The notes beneath the pieces are model-generated. The model did not search any database and had not been told where the DNA came from. It saw only the letters and a program-made list of their open reading frames with translations. Positions 16,780-25,537 of a stretch of 64,000 nt of DNA are shown piece by piece. The position numbers and the translations under genes were made by a program. Location of the stretch: assembly GCF_028657195.3 (NCBI RefSeq), contig NZ_JANCPR020000001.1, positions 310,001 to 374,000 on the forward strand. The letters run 5' to 3'. This stretch comes from Streptomyces iconiensis. GTDB taxonomy: Bacteria; Actinomycetota; Actinomycetes; Streptomycetales; Streptomycetaceae. Position 1 is the stretch's first letter. Each line of letters opens with the position of its first letter.

Positions 16780-16863
16780 CGAACGGCCCGGTTCACCAGG
16801 ACTGTGGATTACCAGCGAGTTGTGAACAACTCCGCCACCTGTCCTGGTGAACCGGGCCGTTCG
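16780..16863. repeat. 23-bp perfect inverted repeat with structured 38-nt loop
   Basis: Arm 16780-16802 (CGAACGGCCCGGTTCACCAG plus GAC) and arm 16841-16863 are exact reverse complements. The 38-nt loop contains its own 7-bp inverted repeat (GAGTTGT/ACAACTC, 16817-16832). It lies 64 bp after the MFS stop. It could be a strong intrinsic terminator, though there is no T-tract, or a small mobile or structured RNA element. Confidence 0.8.
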
Positions 16864-16948
16864 CTCTTGGCGGGCGGACTCGGGCACCGACATGCTGATC
16901 ACACGCCGGGCGAACGAGCCCGGTCCAATCGGGGGGAAGTGATCGGCC

Positions 16949-17350
16949 ATGACAGGCATGTCCGGACGGGGTCCGAGGATGGCTGCGGGAATCCTGGCGG
17001 TCGCGGCGCTGGCGGCCACGGCCCAGCCCGCGGGAGCGGAGCAGAGCGCGTCCGGCGGGGCGCGGCCCCGGCTGGGGGAGTGCGGGACGGGCGAGCTGTG
17101 CCTGTGGCCGCGGGGCGACTTCCGCGGCGCTTCGCGCGCGTACGAGCTGAGCGGCGTCGACATCGAAAGCTGCGAGCCACTGCCCCGGGGCGGTACGGCG
17201 GTCTCGATGGCCAACCGCACGGGCCGCCCTGTCACGCTCTATCAGAGCGAGGAGTGCGCGGAGACGGGAGAGTTCGACACCTTCCCCTCCGGCTCCTGGA
17301 CACCTGAAGTCCCGTACAAGGCACGGGCGTTCAAGGTGTGGGAGCGGTGA
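16949..17350 (+). CDS. Exported peptidase-inhibitor I36-type protein
   Basis: 133-residue secreted protein with a signal peptide (about residues 1-30, ending PAGA-EQ), then a beta/gamma-crystallin-like small domain with cysteines at CGTGELCLW, SCEPL and EECAETGEFD. Length, ELCLW and the Cys spacing match the SMPI-type metalloproteinase inhibitor family I36 of Streptomyces. GGGGGAAG precedes the ATG. The target protease is unknown. Confidence 0.75.
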   Translation: MTGMSGRGPRMAAGILAVAALAATAQPAGAEQSASGGARPRLGECGTGELCLWPRGDFRGASRAYELSGVDIESCEPLPRGGTAVSMANRTGRPVTLYQSEECAETGEFDTFPSGSWTPEVPYKARAFKVWER

Positions 17351-17358
17351 AAACGCCA

Positions 17359-17403
17359 GGAGGCCCGGCGACCGGTGTCACCACCGTGATCGGCCGGGCC
17401 TCC
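17359..17403. terminator. Bidirectional terminator between I36 gene and aceE
   Basis: GGAGGCCCGGC (17359-17369) pairs perfectly with GCCGGGCCTCC (17393-17403), with a small inner CGGTG/CACCG hairpin in the loop. It sits between two converging stop codons. Confidence 0.75.
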
Positions 17404-17412
17404 GGAGAAGCT

Positions 17413-20160
17413 CTACGCGTCGCCGCCGGCGGCGCCCGGATGGGCAGCCGAGGCGTCGAGGAGCTGGTAACGGTCGACGGCCTGCTTCAGCGCGGAGCGG
17501 TCGACCTTGCCTTCCCTGGCCAGCTCGGTGAGCACGCCCAGGACGATGGACTGCGCGTCGATGTGGAAGTAACGGCGCGCGGCGCCACGGGTGTCCGCGA
17601 AGCCGAAGCCGTCGGCGCCCAGCGACTGGTAGGTGCCGGGCACCCAGCGCGAGATCTGGTCGGGCACGGAGCGCATCCAGTCGGAGACGGCGACCTTGGG
17701 GCCCTCGGCGTTCTGGAGCTTGCGCGTGACATAGGGGACGCGCTGCTCCTCCTCGGGGTGGAGCAGATTGTGCTCCTCCACGCCCACGGCCTCGCGGCGC
17801 AGTTCGTTCCACGAGGTCGCCGACCACACATCGGCCCTGACGTCCCACTCGTCGGCCAGGATCCGCTGTGCCTCCACCGCCCAGGCCAGCGCCACACCGG
17901 AGGCGAGGATCTGCGCCCTGTGGGTGCCCTGTTGGCCCGGCTGGTAGCGGTAGAGCCCCTTGAGGATGCCGTCCACGTCGACGTTCTCGGGCTCGGCGGG
18001 CTGCTGGATGGGCTCGTTGTAGACGGTGAGGTAGTAGAAGACGTCCTCGCCCTGGGGGTGTTCGGGGCTGGAGCCGTACATCCTGCGCAGACCGTCCTGC
18101 ACGATGTGCGCGATCTCGAAGCCGAAGGCCGGGTCGTAGGCGACGGCCGCCGGGTTGGTCGAGGCGAGCAAGTGCGAGTGCCCGTCGGCGTGCTGGAGCC
18201 CCTCGCCGGTGAGCGTGGTGCGGCCCGCTGTCGCGCCGAGCATGAAGCCACGCGACATCTGGTCGGCCATCTGCCAGAACTGGTCGCCGGTGCGCTGGAA
18301 GCCGAACATCGAGTAGAAGACATAGATCGGGATCAGCGGTTCGCCGTGCGTTGCGTAGGCCGAGCCCGCCGCGATCGCCGCGGCGGTGCAGCCCGCCTCC
18401 GAGATGCCGTCGTGCAGCATCTGGCCGGTGGGCGACTCCTTGTAGGCGAGGAGCAGTTCGCGGTCGACGGATTCGTAGAGCTGCCCGAGCGGGTTGTAGA
18501 TCTTGGCCGAGGGGAAGAAGGAGTCCATTCCGAAGGTGCGGTACTCGTCGGGCGCGATCGGCACGAAGCGCTTACCGATCTCCTTGTCCCGCATGAGGTC
18601 CTTCAGCAACCGCACGAACGCCATCGTGGTGGCGATCTGCTGCTGCCCGGAGCCCTTCTTGACCGCCGCGTATGCCTTGTCGTCGGGGAGGTTCAGCGGC
18701 TTGGACCGGTTGATGCGTGTGGGCACGTAGCCGCCGCACTCGCGCCGCCGGTCGTGCATGTACTGGATCTCCTCCGAGTCCCGGCCCGGGTGGTAGTAGG
18801 GCGGCAGGCCCGACTCCAGCTCGCTGTCGGGGATCGGCAGGTGCAGCCGGTCGCGGAAGCCCTTGAGGTCGTCGACCGTGAGCTTCTTCATCTGGTGGGT
18901 GGCGTTGCGGCCCTCGAAGTTGGGGCCCAGCGTCCAGCCCTTGATGGTCTGCGCCAGGATGACGGTCGGCTGCCCCTCGTGCTCGGCGGCTGCCTTGTAC
19001 GCGGCATAGACCTTGCGGTGGTCGTGGCCGCCGCGGCCCAGGTGGAGGAGCTGGTCGTCGGTCATGCTCTCGACCATCTTGCGCAGCCGCTGGTCACCGC
19101 CGAAGAAGTGCTCGCGGATGTAGTCCCCGGACTCGGTCGCGTAGGTCTGGAACTGCCCGTCGGGCGTCGTATTCAGCTTGTTGACCAGTACGCCGTCCCG
19201 GTCCTGGGCGAGCAGCGGGTCCCAGGAGCGGTCCCAGACCAGCTTGATCACGTTCCAGCCGGCGCCCCGGAAGTAGGACTCCAGCTCCTGGATGACCTTG
19301 CCGTTGCCCCGTACGGGCCCGTCCAGGCGCTGAAGGTTGCAGTTGATGACGAAGGTGAGGTTGTCCAGCCCCTCGCGGGCCGCCAGGGAGAGCTGACCGA
19401 GGGACTCGGGCTCGTCCATCTCGCCGTCGCCCAGGAAGGCCCACACGCGCGACTTGGAGGTGTCGGCGATACCGCGTGCCTCCATGTAGCGGTTCATCCT
19501 CGCCTGGTGGATGGCGCCGATCGGGCCGAGGCCCATGGAGACGGTGGGGAACTCCCAGAAGTCGGGCATCAGCCGCGGGTGCGGATAGCTGGAGAGGCCG
19601 TGCGGCGCCTTGCTCTTCTCCTGGCGGAAGCCGTCGAGCTGCGCCTCGCTGAGCCGGTCCAGAAGGAAGGCGCGGGCATAGATGCCGGGGGAGGCGTGGC
19701 CCTGGAAGAAGATCTGGTCGCCGCCGTGGCCCTCGTCCTTGCCGCGGAAGAAGTGGTTGAAGCCCACGTCGTAGAGCGAGGCGGAGGAGGCGAAGGTCGC
19801 GATGTGGCCGCCGACACCGATCCCGGGGCGCTGCGCGCGGGACACCATGACCGCGGCGTTCCACCGGGTCGCGTTGAGGACCTTGCGCTCGATCTCCTCG
19901 TTGCCGGGGAAGAACGGCTCGTCCTTGGTCGCGATGGTGTTCACGTAGTCCGTGCTGCGCATCTCCGGGACCGCGACGCGCTTCTCACGGGCGCGCTCGA
20001 TGAGCCGGAGCATGAGATACCGGGCGCGTTCCCGTCCGCGCTCGTCGACGGCGGCGTCGAGCGAGTCGAGCCATTCCTGGGTCTCTTCAGGATCGAAGTC
20101 CGGGACCTGGCTGGGAAGGCCGCCAATGATGATCGGGTTGCGATCGGATCCGGAAGCCAC
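17413..20160 (-). CDS. aceE: Pyruvate dehydrogenase E1, homodimeric type
   Basis: 915-residue thiamine-diphosphate enzyme that decarboxylates pyruvate and acetylates the E2 lipoyl group. The TPP-binding motif starts near residue 244 ([10 protein letters not shown], then the [10 protein letters not shown] continuation). Other family stretches include [15 protein letters not shown] and [12 protein letters not shown]. Length fits the single-chain AceE type. I chose the GTG at 20160 (VASGSDRNP), preceded by GAAGGAA; the longer frame adds a basic unrelated leader. E2/E3 genes are not in the window. Confidence 0.95.
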   Translation of the reverse strand: MASGSDRNPIIIGGLPSQVPDFDPEETQEWLDSLDAAVDERGRERARYLMLRLIERAREKRVAVPEMRSTDYVNTIATKDEPFFPGNEEIERKVLNATRWNAAVMVSRAQRPGIGVGGHIATFASSASLYDVGFNHFFRGKDEGHGGDQIFFQGHASPGIYARAFLLDRLSEAQLDGFRQEKSKAPHGLSSYPHPRLMPDFWEFPTVSMGLGPIGAIHQARMNRYMEARGIADTSKSRVWAFLGDGEMDEPESLGQLSLAAREGLDNLTFVINCNLQRLDGPVRGNGKVIQELESYFRGAGWNVIKLVWDRSWDPLLAQDRDGVLVNKLNTTPDGQFQTYATESGDYIREHFFGGDQRLRKMVESMTDDQLLHLGRGGHDHRKVYAAYKAAAEHEGQPTVILAQTIKGWTLGPNFEGRNATHQMKKLTVDDLKGFRDRLHLPIPDSELESGLPPYYHPGRDSEEIQYMHDRRRECGGYVPTRINRSKPLNLPDDKAYAAVKKGSGQQQIATTMAFVRLLKDLMRDKEIGKRFVPIAPDEYRTFGMDSFFPSAKIYNPLGQLYESVDRELLLAYKESPTGQMLHDGISEAGCTAAAIAAGSAYATHGEPLIPIYVFYSMFGFQRTGDQFWQMADQMSRGFMLGATAGRTTLTGEGLQHADGHSHLLASTNPAAVAYDPAFGFEIAHIVQDGLRRMYGSSPEHPQGEDVFYYLTVYNEPIQQPAEPENVDVDGILKGLYRYQPGQQGTHRAQILASGVALAWAVEAQRILADEWDVRADVWSATSWNELRREAVGVEEHNLLHPEEEQRVPYVTRKLQNAEGPKVAVSDWMRSVPDQISRWVPGTYQSLGADGFGFADTRGAARRYFHIDAQSIVLGVLTELAREGKVDRSALKQAVDRYQLLDASAAHPGAAGGDA

Positions 20161-20679
20161 GCTGTTCCTTCGCTGTATCGGTCGATTGTGGGTGCCCTGC
20201 TGCTGGGGGCAGCGCACGCCGTGGGTCGTGCTACCCAGGGTTCCGCGCCGCCTCCATCGTGTACCGCTGCCGCGATTACGTCATCTCTACCGAGAGGTAA
20301 CCCAGGCCGTCCCGAGGCGTGCTCAAGGCGCCCCCGGGCGGGCTTCCTGAGAGCGAGTCGATCCATGCGAAAGCGGTCAAACGGCAACCTTACGCTCAGG
20401 AGGGGCGGAGTCCGTCGTCTGTGCGCAAACGTCCGTTCGGAGCCCCGATGTACCCGTACGGCTCCCCTGGCGCAGCCGGGGCAAACCTGGAAGATCACGA
20501 CGGACTCAATGTGGTGCGAATCACTGTGGATCAGGCATTGTGGGATGACACGTCAACGTTTGGGCGGGATCGGTGGCCGGGTACTTGCGTGATCCGCCCC
20601 GCCCGTGTGGACTACGGCCCATGCCTCGCGTACGCGCGGGGCGCAAGCCATATTCGAGAAACATGACAGGAGGCAATCC
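20161..20679. other. 519-bp divergent promoter region of aceE and the DUF3052 gene
   Basis: No convincing gene. It should hold promoters in both directions. Read toward aceE, a stretch near 20276-20296 (complement of CGATTACGTCATCTC) contains the near-palindrome ATGACGTAAT. AGGAGG at 20668-20673 is the ribosome site of the DUF3052 gene. A 115-codon frame at 20319-20666 lacks domain-like sequence and is not called. Confidence 0.6.
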
Positions 20680-21120
20680 GTGAGCGCGACCGCGGACCAC
20701 GCGGAGGAGCGGACCAACCCCGCCGCAAGGCTGGGTTTCCAGCCCGGGCAGGTGGTCCAGGAGATCGGTTACGACGACGACGTCGACCAGGAGCTCCGCG
20801 AGTCCATTGAGGAAATCACCGGCCAGGAGCTTGCTGACGAGGATTACGGCGATGTGGCCGACGCCGTGATGCTGTGGTTCCGCGACGAGGACGGCGACCT
20901 GACGGACGCGCTGGTGGACGCGACCACGATGATCGACGAGGGCGCACCCGTCTGGCTCCTGACGCCGAAGACCGGACGTGACGGCTACGTCGAACCCAGT
21001 GAGATCGGTGAGGCCGCGAAGACCGCCGGCCTGTCTCAGACCAAGAGCTTCAACGCGGCCAAGGACTGGACCGGCAGCCGCCTGGTCACACCGAAGGGCG
21101 CACCCTCCAGCAAGCGCTGA
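20680..21120 (+). CDS. DUF3052 family protein
   Basis: 146-residue acidic cytosolic protein beginning at GTG 20680 (VSATADHAEER) with a perfect AGGAGG six bases upstream. Residues 25-80 are strongly acidic (IGYDDDVDQELRESIEEI). The conserved actinobacterial family sequence continues to LVTPKG near the C-terminus. Function unknown. It is conserved next to aceE and the peroxiredoxin in Streptomyces, so a link to central metabolism or stress is possible but unproven. Confidence 0.9.
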   Translation: MSATADHAEERTNPAARLGFQPGQVVQEIGYDDDVDQELRESIEEITGQELADEDYGDVADAVMLWFRDEDGDLTDALVDATTMIDEGAPVWLLTPKTGRDGYVEPSEIGEAAKTAGLSQTKSFNAAKDWTGSRLVTPKGAPSSKR

Positions 21121-21198
21121 GTCCCTCCCTTCCCCGGCCTTTCCGGTTTGTTCCCGGCTGATCCCCGGTTGCTTCCGGTCATGTTTCCGGCACTCCCT

Positions 21199-21236
21199 CC
21201 GAGCCCCCGACCGGCCCACAGCCGTCGGGGGCTCGG
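21199..21236. terminator. Terminator hairpin after the DUF3052 gene
   Basis: CCGAGCCCCCGAC (21199-21211) pairs exactly with GTCGGGGGCTCGG (21224-21236) over a 12-nt loop, 79 bp after the stop. Confidence 0.8.
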
Positions 21237-21284
21237 TGCATAGGGTGGGAACGACTCTGTTAAGCCACCGAAGGGACCATCGCC

Positions 21285-21743
21285 ATGGCGATCGAGGCAG
21301 GCACCCAGGCACCGGACATCGAGCTGAAGGACCAGCACGGCCAGACCGTGCGGCTGTCGGACTTCAAGGGCCGGAAGAACGTCGTGCTGCTCTTCTACCC
21401 CTTCGCCTTCACCGGCGTGTGCACGGGTGAGCTGTGCGCCCTGCGCGACGAGCTGCCGGCGTTCGTCAACGACGACGTGCAGCTTCTGGCCGTCTCCAAC
21501 GACTCGCCGTTCGCGCTGCGCGTATTCGCCGAGCAGGAGGGCCTGGAGTACCCGCTGCTCTCGGACTTCTGGCCGCACGGCGAGGCGTCGCGCGCCTACG
21601 GGGTCTTCGACGAGGAGAAGGGCTGCGCCGTGCGCGGCACCTTCATCATCGACAAGGAGGGCGTCGTGCGCTGGACGGTCGTCAACGGGCTTCCGGATGC
21701 CCGTGATCTCAACGAGTACACCAAGGCGCTCGCGGCGCTGTGA
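21285..21743 (+). CDS. Peroxiredoxin, AhpE/1-Cys-like
   Basis: 152-residue thioredoxin-fold peroxidase. The peroxidatic cysteine is Cys46 in PFAFTGVCTGE, with catalytic Thr/Pro in FYPFAFT and the later Arg in KGCAVRGTFIID. A second Cys (Cys51, GELCALRD) lies five residues on and Cys88 region GCAVRG adds a third, so disulfide chemistry within one chain is possible. It resembles mycobacterial AhpE in length and motif. It sits just before the Ter locus. Confidence 0.9.
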   Translation: MAIEAGTQAPDIELKDQHGQTVRLSDFKGRKNVVLLFYPFAFTGVCTGELCALRDELPAFVNDDVQLLAVSNDSPFALRVFAEQEGLEYPLLSDFWPHGEASRAYGVFDEEKGCAVRGTFIIDKEGVVRWTVVNGLPDARDLNEYTKALAAL

Positions 21744-21796
21744 TTCCGCTCCGCGATCGCGATTCCGCTCCATGTTCCGCGTCGTGGTTCCGCTCC
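21742..21796. repeat. Short direct repeats starting at the peroxiredoxin stop
   Basis: RRTTCCGCTCC occurs at 21742-21752, 21761-21771 and 21786-21796 (spacing 19 and 25 bp), with a TTCCGC half copy between. The first copy overlaps the TGA. Confidence 0.7.
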
Positions 21797-21970
21797 GGAC
21801 TCGAACACGGTCCGGGCACAGCGCACTCCCTTAACCAAAAGGTGGAACCCCGTCCTGTAAGAGGGATGTATGGGCGGGAACCGCTCACTAGGATCGACTC
21901 GTTGATCTGACGGCATCCATTTACGGGGGGCACGCAGTGCTCCTTACGAACAATTTTTCAGGGAGGACTC

Positions 21971-22546
21971 GTGGGAGTCAGCCTCAACAAGGGCGGCAAT
22001 GTCTCGCTGACCAAGGAGGCGCCGAACCTCACCGCCGTGATCGTCGGTCTTGGCTGGGACGCGCGCACCACAACAGGCAGCGATTTCGACCTCGACGCGA
22101 GCGCCCTGCTGACCAACGCGGAGGGCAAGGTCGGCAACGACCAGAACTTCGTGTTCTTCAACAACCTCAAGAGCCCCGACGGTTCCGTCGAGCACACCGG
22201 TGACAACCTCACCGGTGAGGGCGAGGGCGACGACGAGGTCATCAAGGTGAACCTCGCCGGGGTGCCCGCCGACGTGGACAAGATCGTCTTCCCCGTCTCG
22301 ATCTATGAGGCGGAGAGCCGCCAGCAGAGCTTCGGCCAGGTGCGGAACGCCTACATCCGCGTCGTCAACCAGGCGGACAACAACGAGCTGGCGCGCTACG
22401 ACCTCAGCGAAGACGCGTCGACGGAGACCGCGATGGTCTTCGGCGAGCTGTACCGCCACGGCGCGGAGTGGAAGTTCCGCGCCATCGGCCAGGGCTACGC
22501 CTCGGGGCTGCGCGGCATCGCGCAGGACTTCGGCGTCAACGTCTGA
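21971..22546 (+). CDS. terD: TerD-family stress protein (copy 1)
   Basis: 191-residue TerD/CABP protein. It starts at GTG 21971 ([15 protein letters not shown]) with GGGAGGA upstream. The calcium-binding motif [12 protein letters not shown] and the second half ([44 protein letters not shown]) are intact. TerD proteins bind Ca2+ and belong to membrane-linked stress complexes; tellurite resistance is only the historical phenotype. First of a tandem terD-terD-DUF475-terA run. Confidence 0.96.
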   Translation: MGVSLNKGGNVSLTKEAPNLTAVIVGLGWDARTTTGSDFDLDASALLTNAEGKVGNDQNFVFFNNLKSPDGSVEHTGDNLTGEGEGDDEVIKVNLAGVPADVDKIVFPVSIYEAESRQQSFGQVRNAYIRVVNQADNNELARYDLSEDASTETAMVFGELYRHGAEWKFRAIGQGYASGLRGIAQDFGVNV

Positions 22547-22666
22547 CAGACAGCTCCAGAGACCGGCAGTCACGGGCGCCGCAGACTTCCGTAACCAGGA
22601 GGTGTGCGGCGCCTGGTGGTGCCGACACACTGGAGGCATCACAAACCGGGGAGAGGAATCAGGAAC

Positions 22667-23242
22667 ATGAGCGTGACGCTCGCCAAGGGGGGCAACGTCT
22701 CCCTCTCGAAGGCCGCACCCAACCTCACACAGGTCCAGGTCGGCCTGGGCTGGAAGGCCCGATCCACCACCGGCGCCGACTTCGATCTGGACGCGAGCGC
22801 GCTGCTGTGCACCAATGGCCGCGTCGTCGGTGACGAGTACTTCATCTTCTACAACAACCTCAAGAGCCCCGAGGGCTCCGTCGAGCACACCGGCGATGAG
22901 CTGGTAGGCGGCTCCGGAGGCGACGACGAGACGGTTCTGGTGGACCTCTCGCTGGTCCCCGCGCAGGTTGACAAGATCGTCTTCCCCGTCTCGATCTATG
23001 ACGCCGAGACGCGTCAGCAGACCTTCGGGCAGGTCACCGACGCGTACATCCGTGTGATCAACCAGGCGGACGGCGTGGAGCTGGCCCGTTACGACCTGAC
23101 CGAGGACGCTTCCTCCGAGACTGCGATGATCTTCGGAGAGCTTTACCGCTACGGCGGAGAGTGGAAGTTCCGTGCCGTTGGCCAGGGGTACGCGTCGGGA
23201 CTGCGGGGGATCGCCCTAGACTTCGGCGTCAATGTCACCTAG
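22667..23242 (+). CDS. terD: TerD-family stress protein (copy 2)
   Basis: 191-residue close paralogue of the preceding gene, with the same motifs ([46 protein letters not shown]). Start MSVTLAKGG at ATG 22667 preceded by GAGAGGAATCAGGAAC; an in-frame extension upstream is not TerD-like. The pair probably arose by tandem duplication. Ca2+-binding acidic residues are retained. Confidence 0.96.
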   Translation: MSVTLAKGGNVSLSKAAPNLTQVQVGLGWKARSTTGADFDLDASALLCTNGRVVGDEYFIFYNNLKSPEGSVEHTGDELVGGSGGDDETVLVDLSLVPAQVDKIVFPVSIYDAETRQQTFGQVTDAYIRVINQADGVELARYDLTEDASSETAMIFGELYRYGGEWKFRAVGQGYASGLRGIALDFGVNVT

Positions 23243-23318
23243 GCGCCTCCGGGGTCGCAGGTGTCACGCTCATCGTTTTCGACCACATTCGTAGACCGGA
23301 TACCGGATTGGGAAGCCA

Positions 23319-24479
23319 GTGCTCCTGAAAACCTTTGGCTGGTCCTTTGGCGTCACCGCCGTAGGGCTGGCCGCAGCGGCGTTCTTCTGGGGGTGGGAGG
23401 CGTTCGCCCTCGTGGCGATCCTGTCCATCCTGGAGATCTCGTTGTCCTTCGACAACGCGGTCGTCAACGCCGGCGTACTGAAGAAGATGAACGCCTTCTG
23501 GCAGAAGATCTTCCTCACCATCGGCATTCTGATCGCGGTATTCGGTATGCGACTGGTCTTTCCGGTCGTCATCGTCGCCATCACTGCCAAGGTGGGGCCG
23601 ATCGATGCTGTCCAGCTTGCGATGGACAACCCCGACAGGTATGAGCAACTGGTCACGGACGCGCATCCGGCCATCGCCGCCTATGGCGGCATGTTCCTGT
23701 TGATGATCTTCCTGGACTTCATTTTCGACGAGCGTGAGCACAAGTGGCTCGCCTGGCTGGAGCGTCCGCTCTCCCGGCTCGGCAGGGTGGACGGGCTCTC
23801 CGTCTGCATCGCGCTCATCGTGCTGCTCGTCTCGGCGATGACCATCGCCACGGCCGCACACCAGCACGGCGGTATGCACGCCGACAAGTCCGGCACGGTG
23901 ATGCTCTCCGGCATCGCGGGACTGATCACTTATCTCATCGTCGGTGGCCTGTCAAGTCACTTCGAGAACAAGCTGGAAGAGGAAGACGAACGAGAACACG
24001 AAGCGGAGGAAGCCGCAAAGCGCGCGGGCAAGGATCCCAGCGCGGTCGGATTGGCGGGCAAGGCCGCCTTCTTCATGTTCCTCTACCTCGAAGTGCTCGA
24101 CGCCTCCTTCTCGTTCGACGGTGTCATCGGTGCCTTCGCCATCACCAACCACATCTTCTGGATGGCGCTCGGTCTCGGCATCGGCGCGATGTACGTCCGT
24201 TCGCTCACCGTCTACCTGGTACGCCAGGGGACGCTGGACGACTACGTCTACCTGGAGCACGGCGCCCACTACGCGATCGGTGCGCTTGCCGCGATCCTGC
24301 TCATCACGATCAAGTACGAGATCAATGAGGTCGTCACCGGCCTTGTCGGTGTGCTGCTGATCGCCTCCTCCTTCTGGTCCTCGGTGCGCCGCAACCGCGC
24401 CATCGAGGCCAACGGAGGTGAGGACGGGGGAGGCGCCGACGGCGGCGGCAAGAAATCAGAGGTCACATCCGGAGTGTGA
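23319..24479 (+). CDS. DUF475/TerC-like integral membrane protein
   Basis: 386 residues, about nine hydrophobic segments. The TerC-superfamily motif appears twice: EISLSFDNAVVNAG (about residues 39-52) and DASFSFDGVIGAF (about 263-275), which suggests an internal duplication. A charged loop (LEEEDEREHEAEEAAK) lies between the halves and the C-terminus is Gly-rich and polar. Likely a metal-ion handling membrane partner of TerD proteins. GTG start. Confidence 0.9.
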   Translation: MLLKTFGWSFGVTAVGLAAAAFFWGWEAFALVAILSILEISLSFDNAVVNAGVLKKMNAFWQKIFLTIGILIAVFGMRLVFPVVIVAITAKVGPIDAVQLAMDNPDRYEQLVTDAHPAIAAYGGMFLLMIFLDFIFDEREHKWLAWLERPLSRLGRVDGLSVCIALIVLLVSAMTIATAAHQHGGMHADKSGTVMLSGIAGLITYLIVGGLSSHFENKLEEEDEREHEAEEAAKRAGKDPSAVGLAGKAAFFMFLYLEVLDASFSFDGVIGAFAITNHIFWMALGLGIGAMYVRSLTVYLVRQGTLDDYVYLEHGAHYAIGALAAILLITIKYEINEVVTGLVGVLLIASSFWSSVRRNRAIEANGGEDGGGADGGGKKSEVTSGV

Positions 24480-24506
24480 CCGTCTCCTGAATGAGGAACG
24501 CTCCAT

Positions 24507-24565
24507 GCGGGGCGGTTCCGGAAACGGCGGGGCCCAGGCTCCAGCCCGTTCCGGAGCCGCCCCGC
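24507..24565. terminator. Hairpin after the DUF475 gene
   Basis: GCGGGGCGG (24507-24515) pairs with CCGCCCCGC (24557-24565). An inner CCGGAAACGG / CCGTTCCGG stem extends it with one bulged base. Confidence 0.75.
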
Positions 24566-24615
24566 AGCGGTAGGCGGAGCGGCACGGAGAGCACAGAGAG
24601 CACTAGTGGGGGTGC

Positions 24616-25377
24616 GTGATGGTCTCCCTGTGGGAGAACTGGCGGCGCGGCGCGGGGATGGCACGCCGCGGGCCCAAGTTCGATACGGTCGGCGGTCCTT
24701 CGACGTATGCGGTGGAGCTGACCAAACGGAACGCGGAACTGTCGCTGACCAAGCAGAGCGCCGACAGCGGCAGCATGCGCGTCAACCTGTCATGGCGCAT
24801 GCGCAGTTCGGACCTCACCGGGAGGCCGCGGCGCACCGGTTCGCTGCGGCATCCGCTGAGGATGCTCAAGCCCGATGTCGTCCAGGCGCACACCCAGGGC
24901 GTCGTCAACGTCGACCTGGACCTCGCGTGCATGTACGAGCTGGTCGACGGCAGCAAGGGCGTCGTGCAGCCGCTGGGCAACTTCATGGGGGACATGAACG
25001 GGCCCCCGTTCGTGAAGCTCAGCGGTGACGACAGATTCGGTTCGCCGTCCGGCGAGACGATCTATGTGAACCTCGACCACAAGGACGAGATCAAGCGCCT
25101 GCTGTTCTTCGTCTACATCTACGACGGCACCCCCGCCTTCGACCGTACGCACGCCATCCTCTCGCTCTTCCCCAGCAACGGGCCCCGGGTCGAGGTCGGC
25201 CTCGACGAGCGTGCGCCGCAGGCGCGTTCGTGCGCGGTGCTGCTGATGGAGAACATCAAGGGGGAGCTGATGGTGCGCCGTGAGGTGCGCTATGTCTACG
25301 GTTTCCAGGCGGAGCTGGACAGGCTGTACGGCTGGGGGCTCCAGTGGGGCCGCGGCTACAAGACGAACAAGGTCTGA
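24616..25377 (+). CDS. TerA-like TerD-superfamily protein
   Basis: 253 residues. The N-terminal 45 residues are basic; the rest is TerA-type (VDLDLACMYELVDGSKGVVQPLGN, RLLFFVYIYDGTPAFDRTHAI, ending RLYGWGLQWGRGYKTNKV). It lacks the classic GxDFDLDxSA calcium motif, using VNVDLDLACMY in that place. GTG at 24616 or ATG at 24619 may start it. It sits downstream of terD-terD-DUF475 on the same strand, after a terminator-like hairpin, so it may have its own promoter. Confidence 0.85.
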   Translation: MMVSLWENWRRGAGMARRGPKFDTVGGPSTYAVELTKRNAELSLTKQSADSGSMRVNLSWRMRSSDLTGRPRRTGSLRHPLRMLKPDVVQAHTQGVVNVDLDLACMYELVDGSKGVVQPLGNFMGDMNGPPFVKLSGDDRFGSPSGETIYVNLDHKDEIKRLLFFVYIYDGTPAFDRTHAILSLFPSNGPRVEVGLDERAPQARSCAVLLMENIKGELMVRREVRYVYGFQAELDRLYGWGLQWGRGYKTNKV

Positions 25378-25442
25378 GGCGGACCGGGACAGCTCCCGGA
25401 CCGGACCGGCTCCCGGACCGGACCAGCTCGGGCTGAGGCGGA
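25374..25442. repeat. Tandem 17-bp repeat beginning at the TerA-like stop codon
   Basis: CTGAGGCGGA at 25374-25383 (containing the TGA) recurs at 25433-25442 and brackets two copies of GCTCCCGGACCGGACCR (25392-25408, 25409-25425). Confidence 0.8.
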
Positions 25443-25492
25443 TCAGATCCGGGCCGCGCCGCGTCCGAGGCGCCTGGTCCGGCCGCGCGTGG

Positions 25493-25523
25493 AAGGGCTC
25501 CCGGTTTGTCGCCGGGGGCCCTT
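25493..25523. terminator. Convergent terminator of the TerA-like and TerD-Pro genes
   Basis: AAGGGCTCCCGG (25493-25504) pairs with CCGGGGGCCCTT (25512-25523), 12 bp with one G-T pair, 7-nt loop. Confidence 0.8.
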
Positions 25524-25537
25524 TCGCGTGCGTGTGC

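Noticed and set aside
17338..20592. 1084-codon frame opposite aceE
   Set aside because: Translation is low-complexity and opposite a certain pyruvate dehydrogenase gene; a high-GC shadow frame.
20319..20666. 115-codon frame in the aceE/DUF3052 gap
   Set aside because: No domain-like pattern, no ribosome site, lies in a divergent promoter region.
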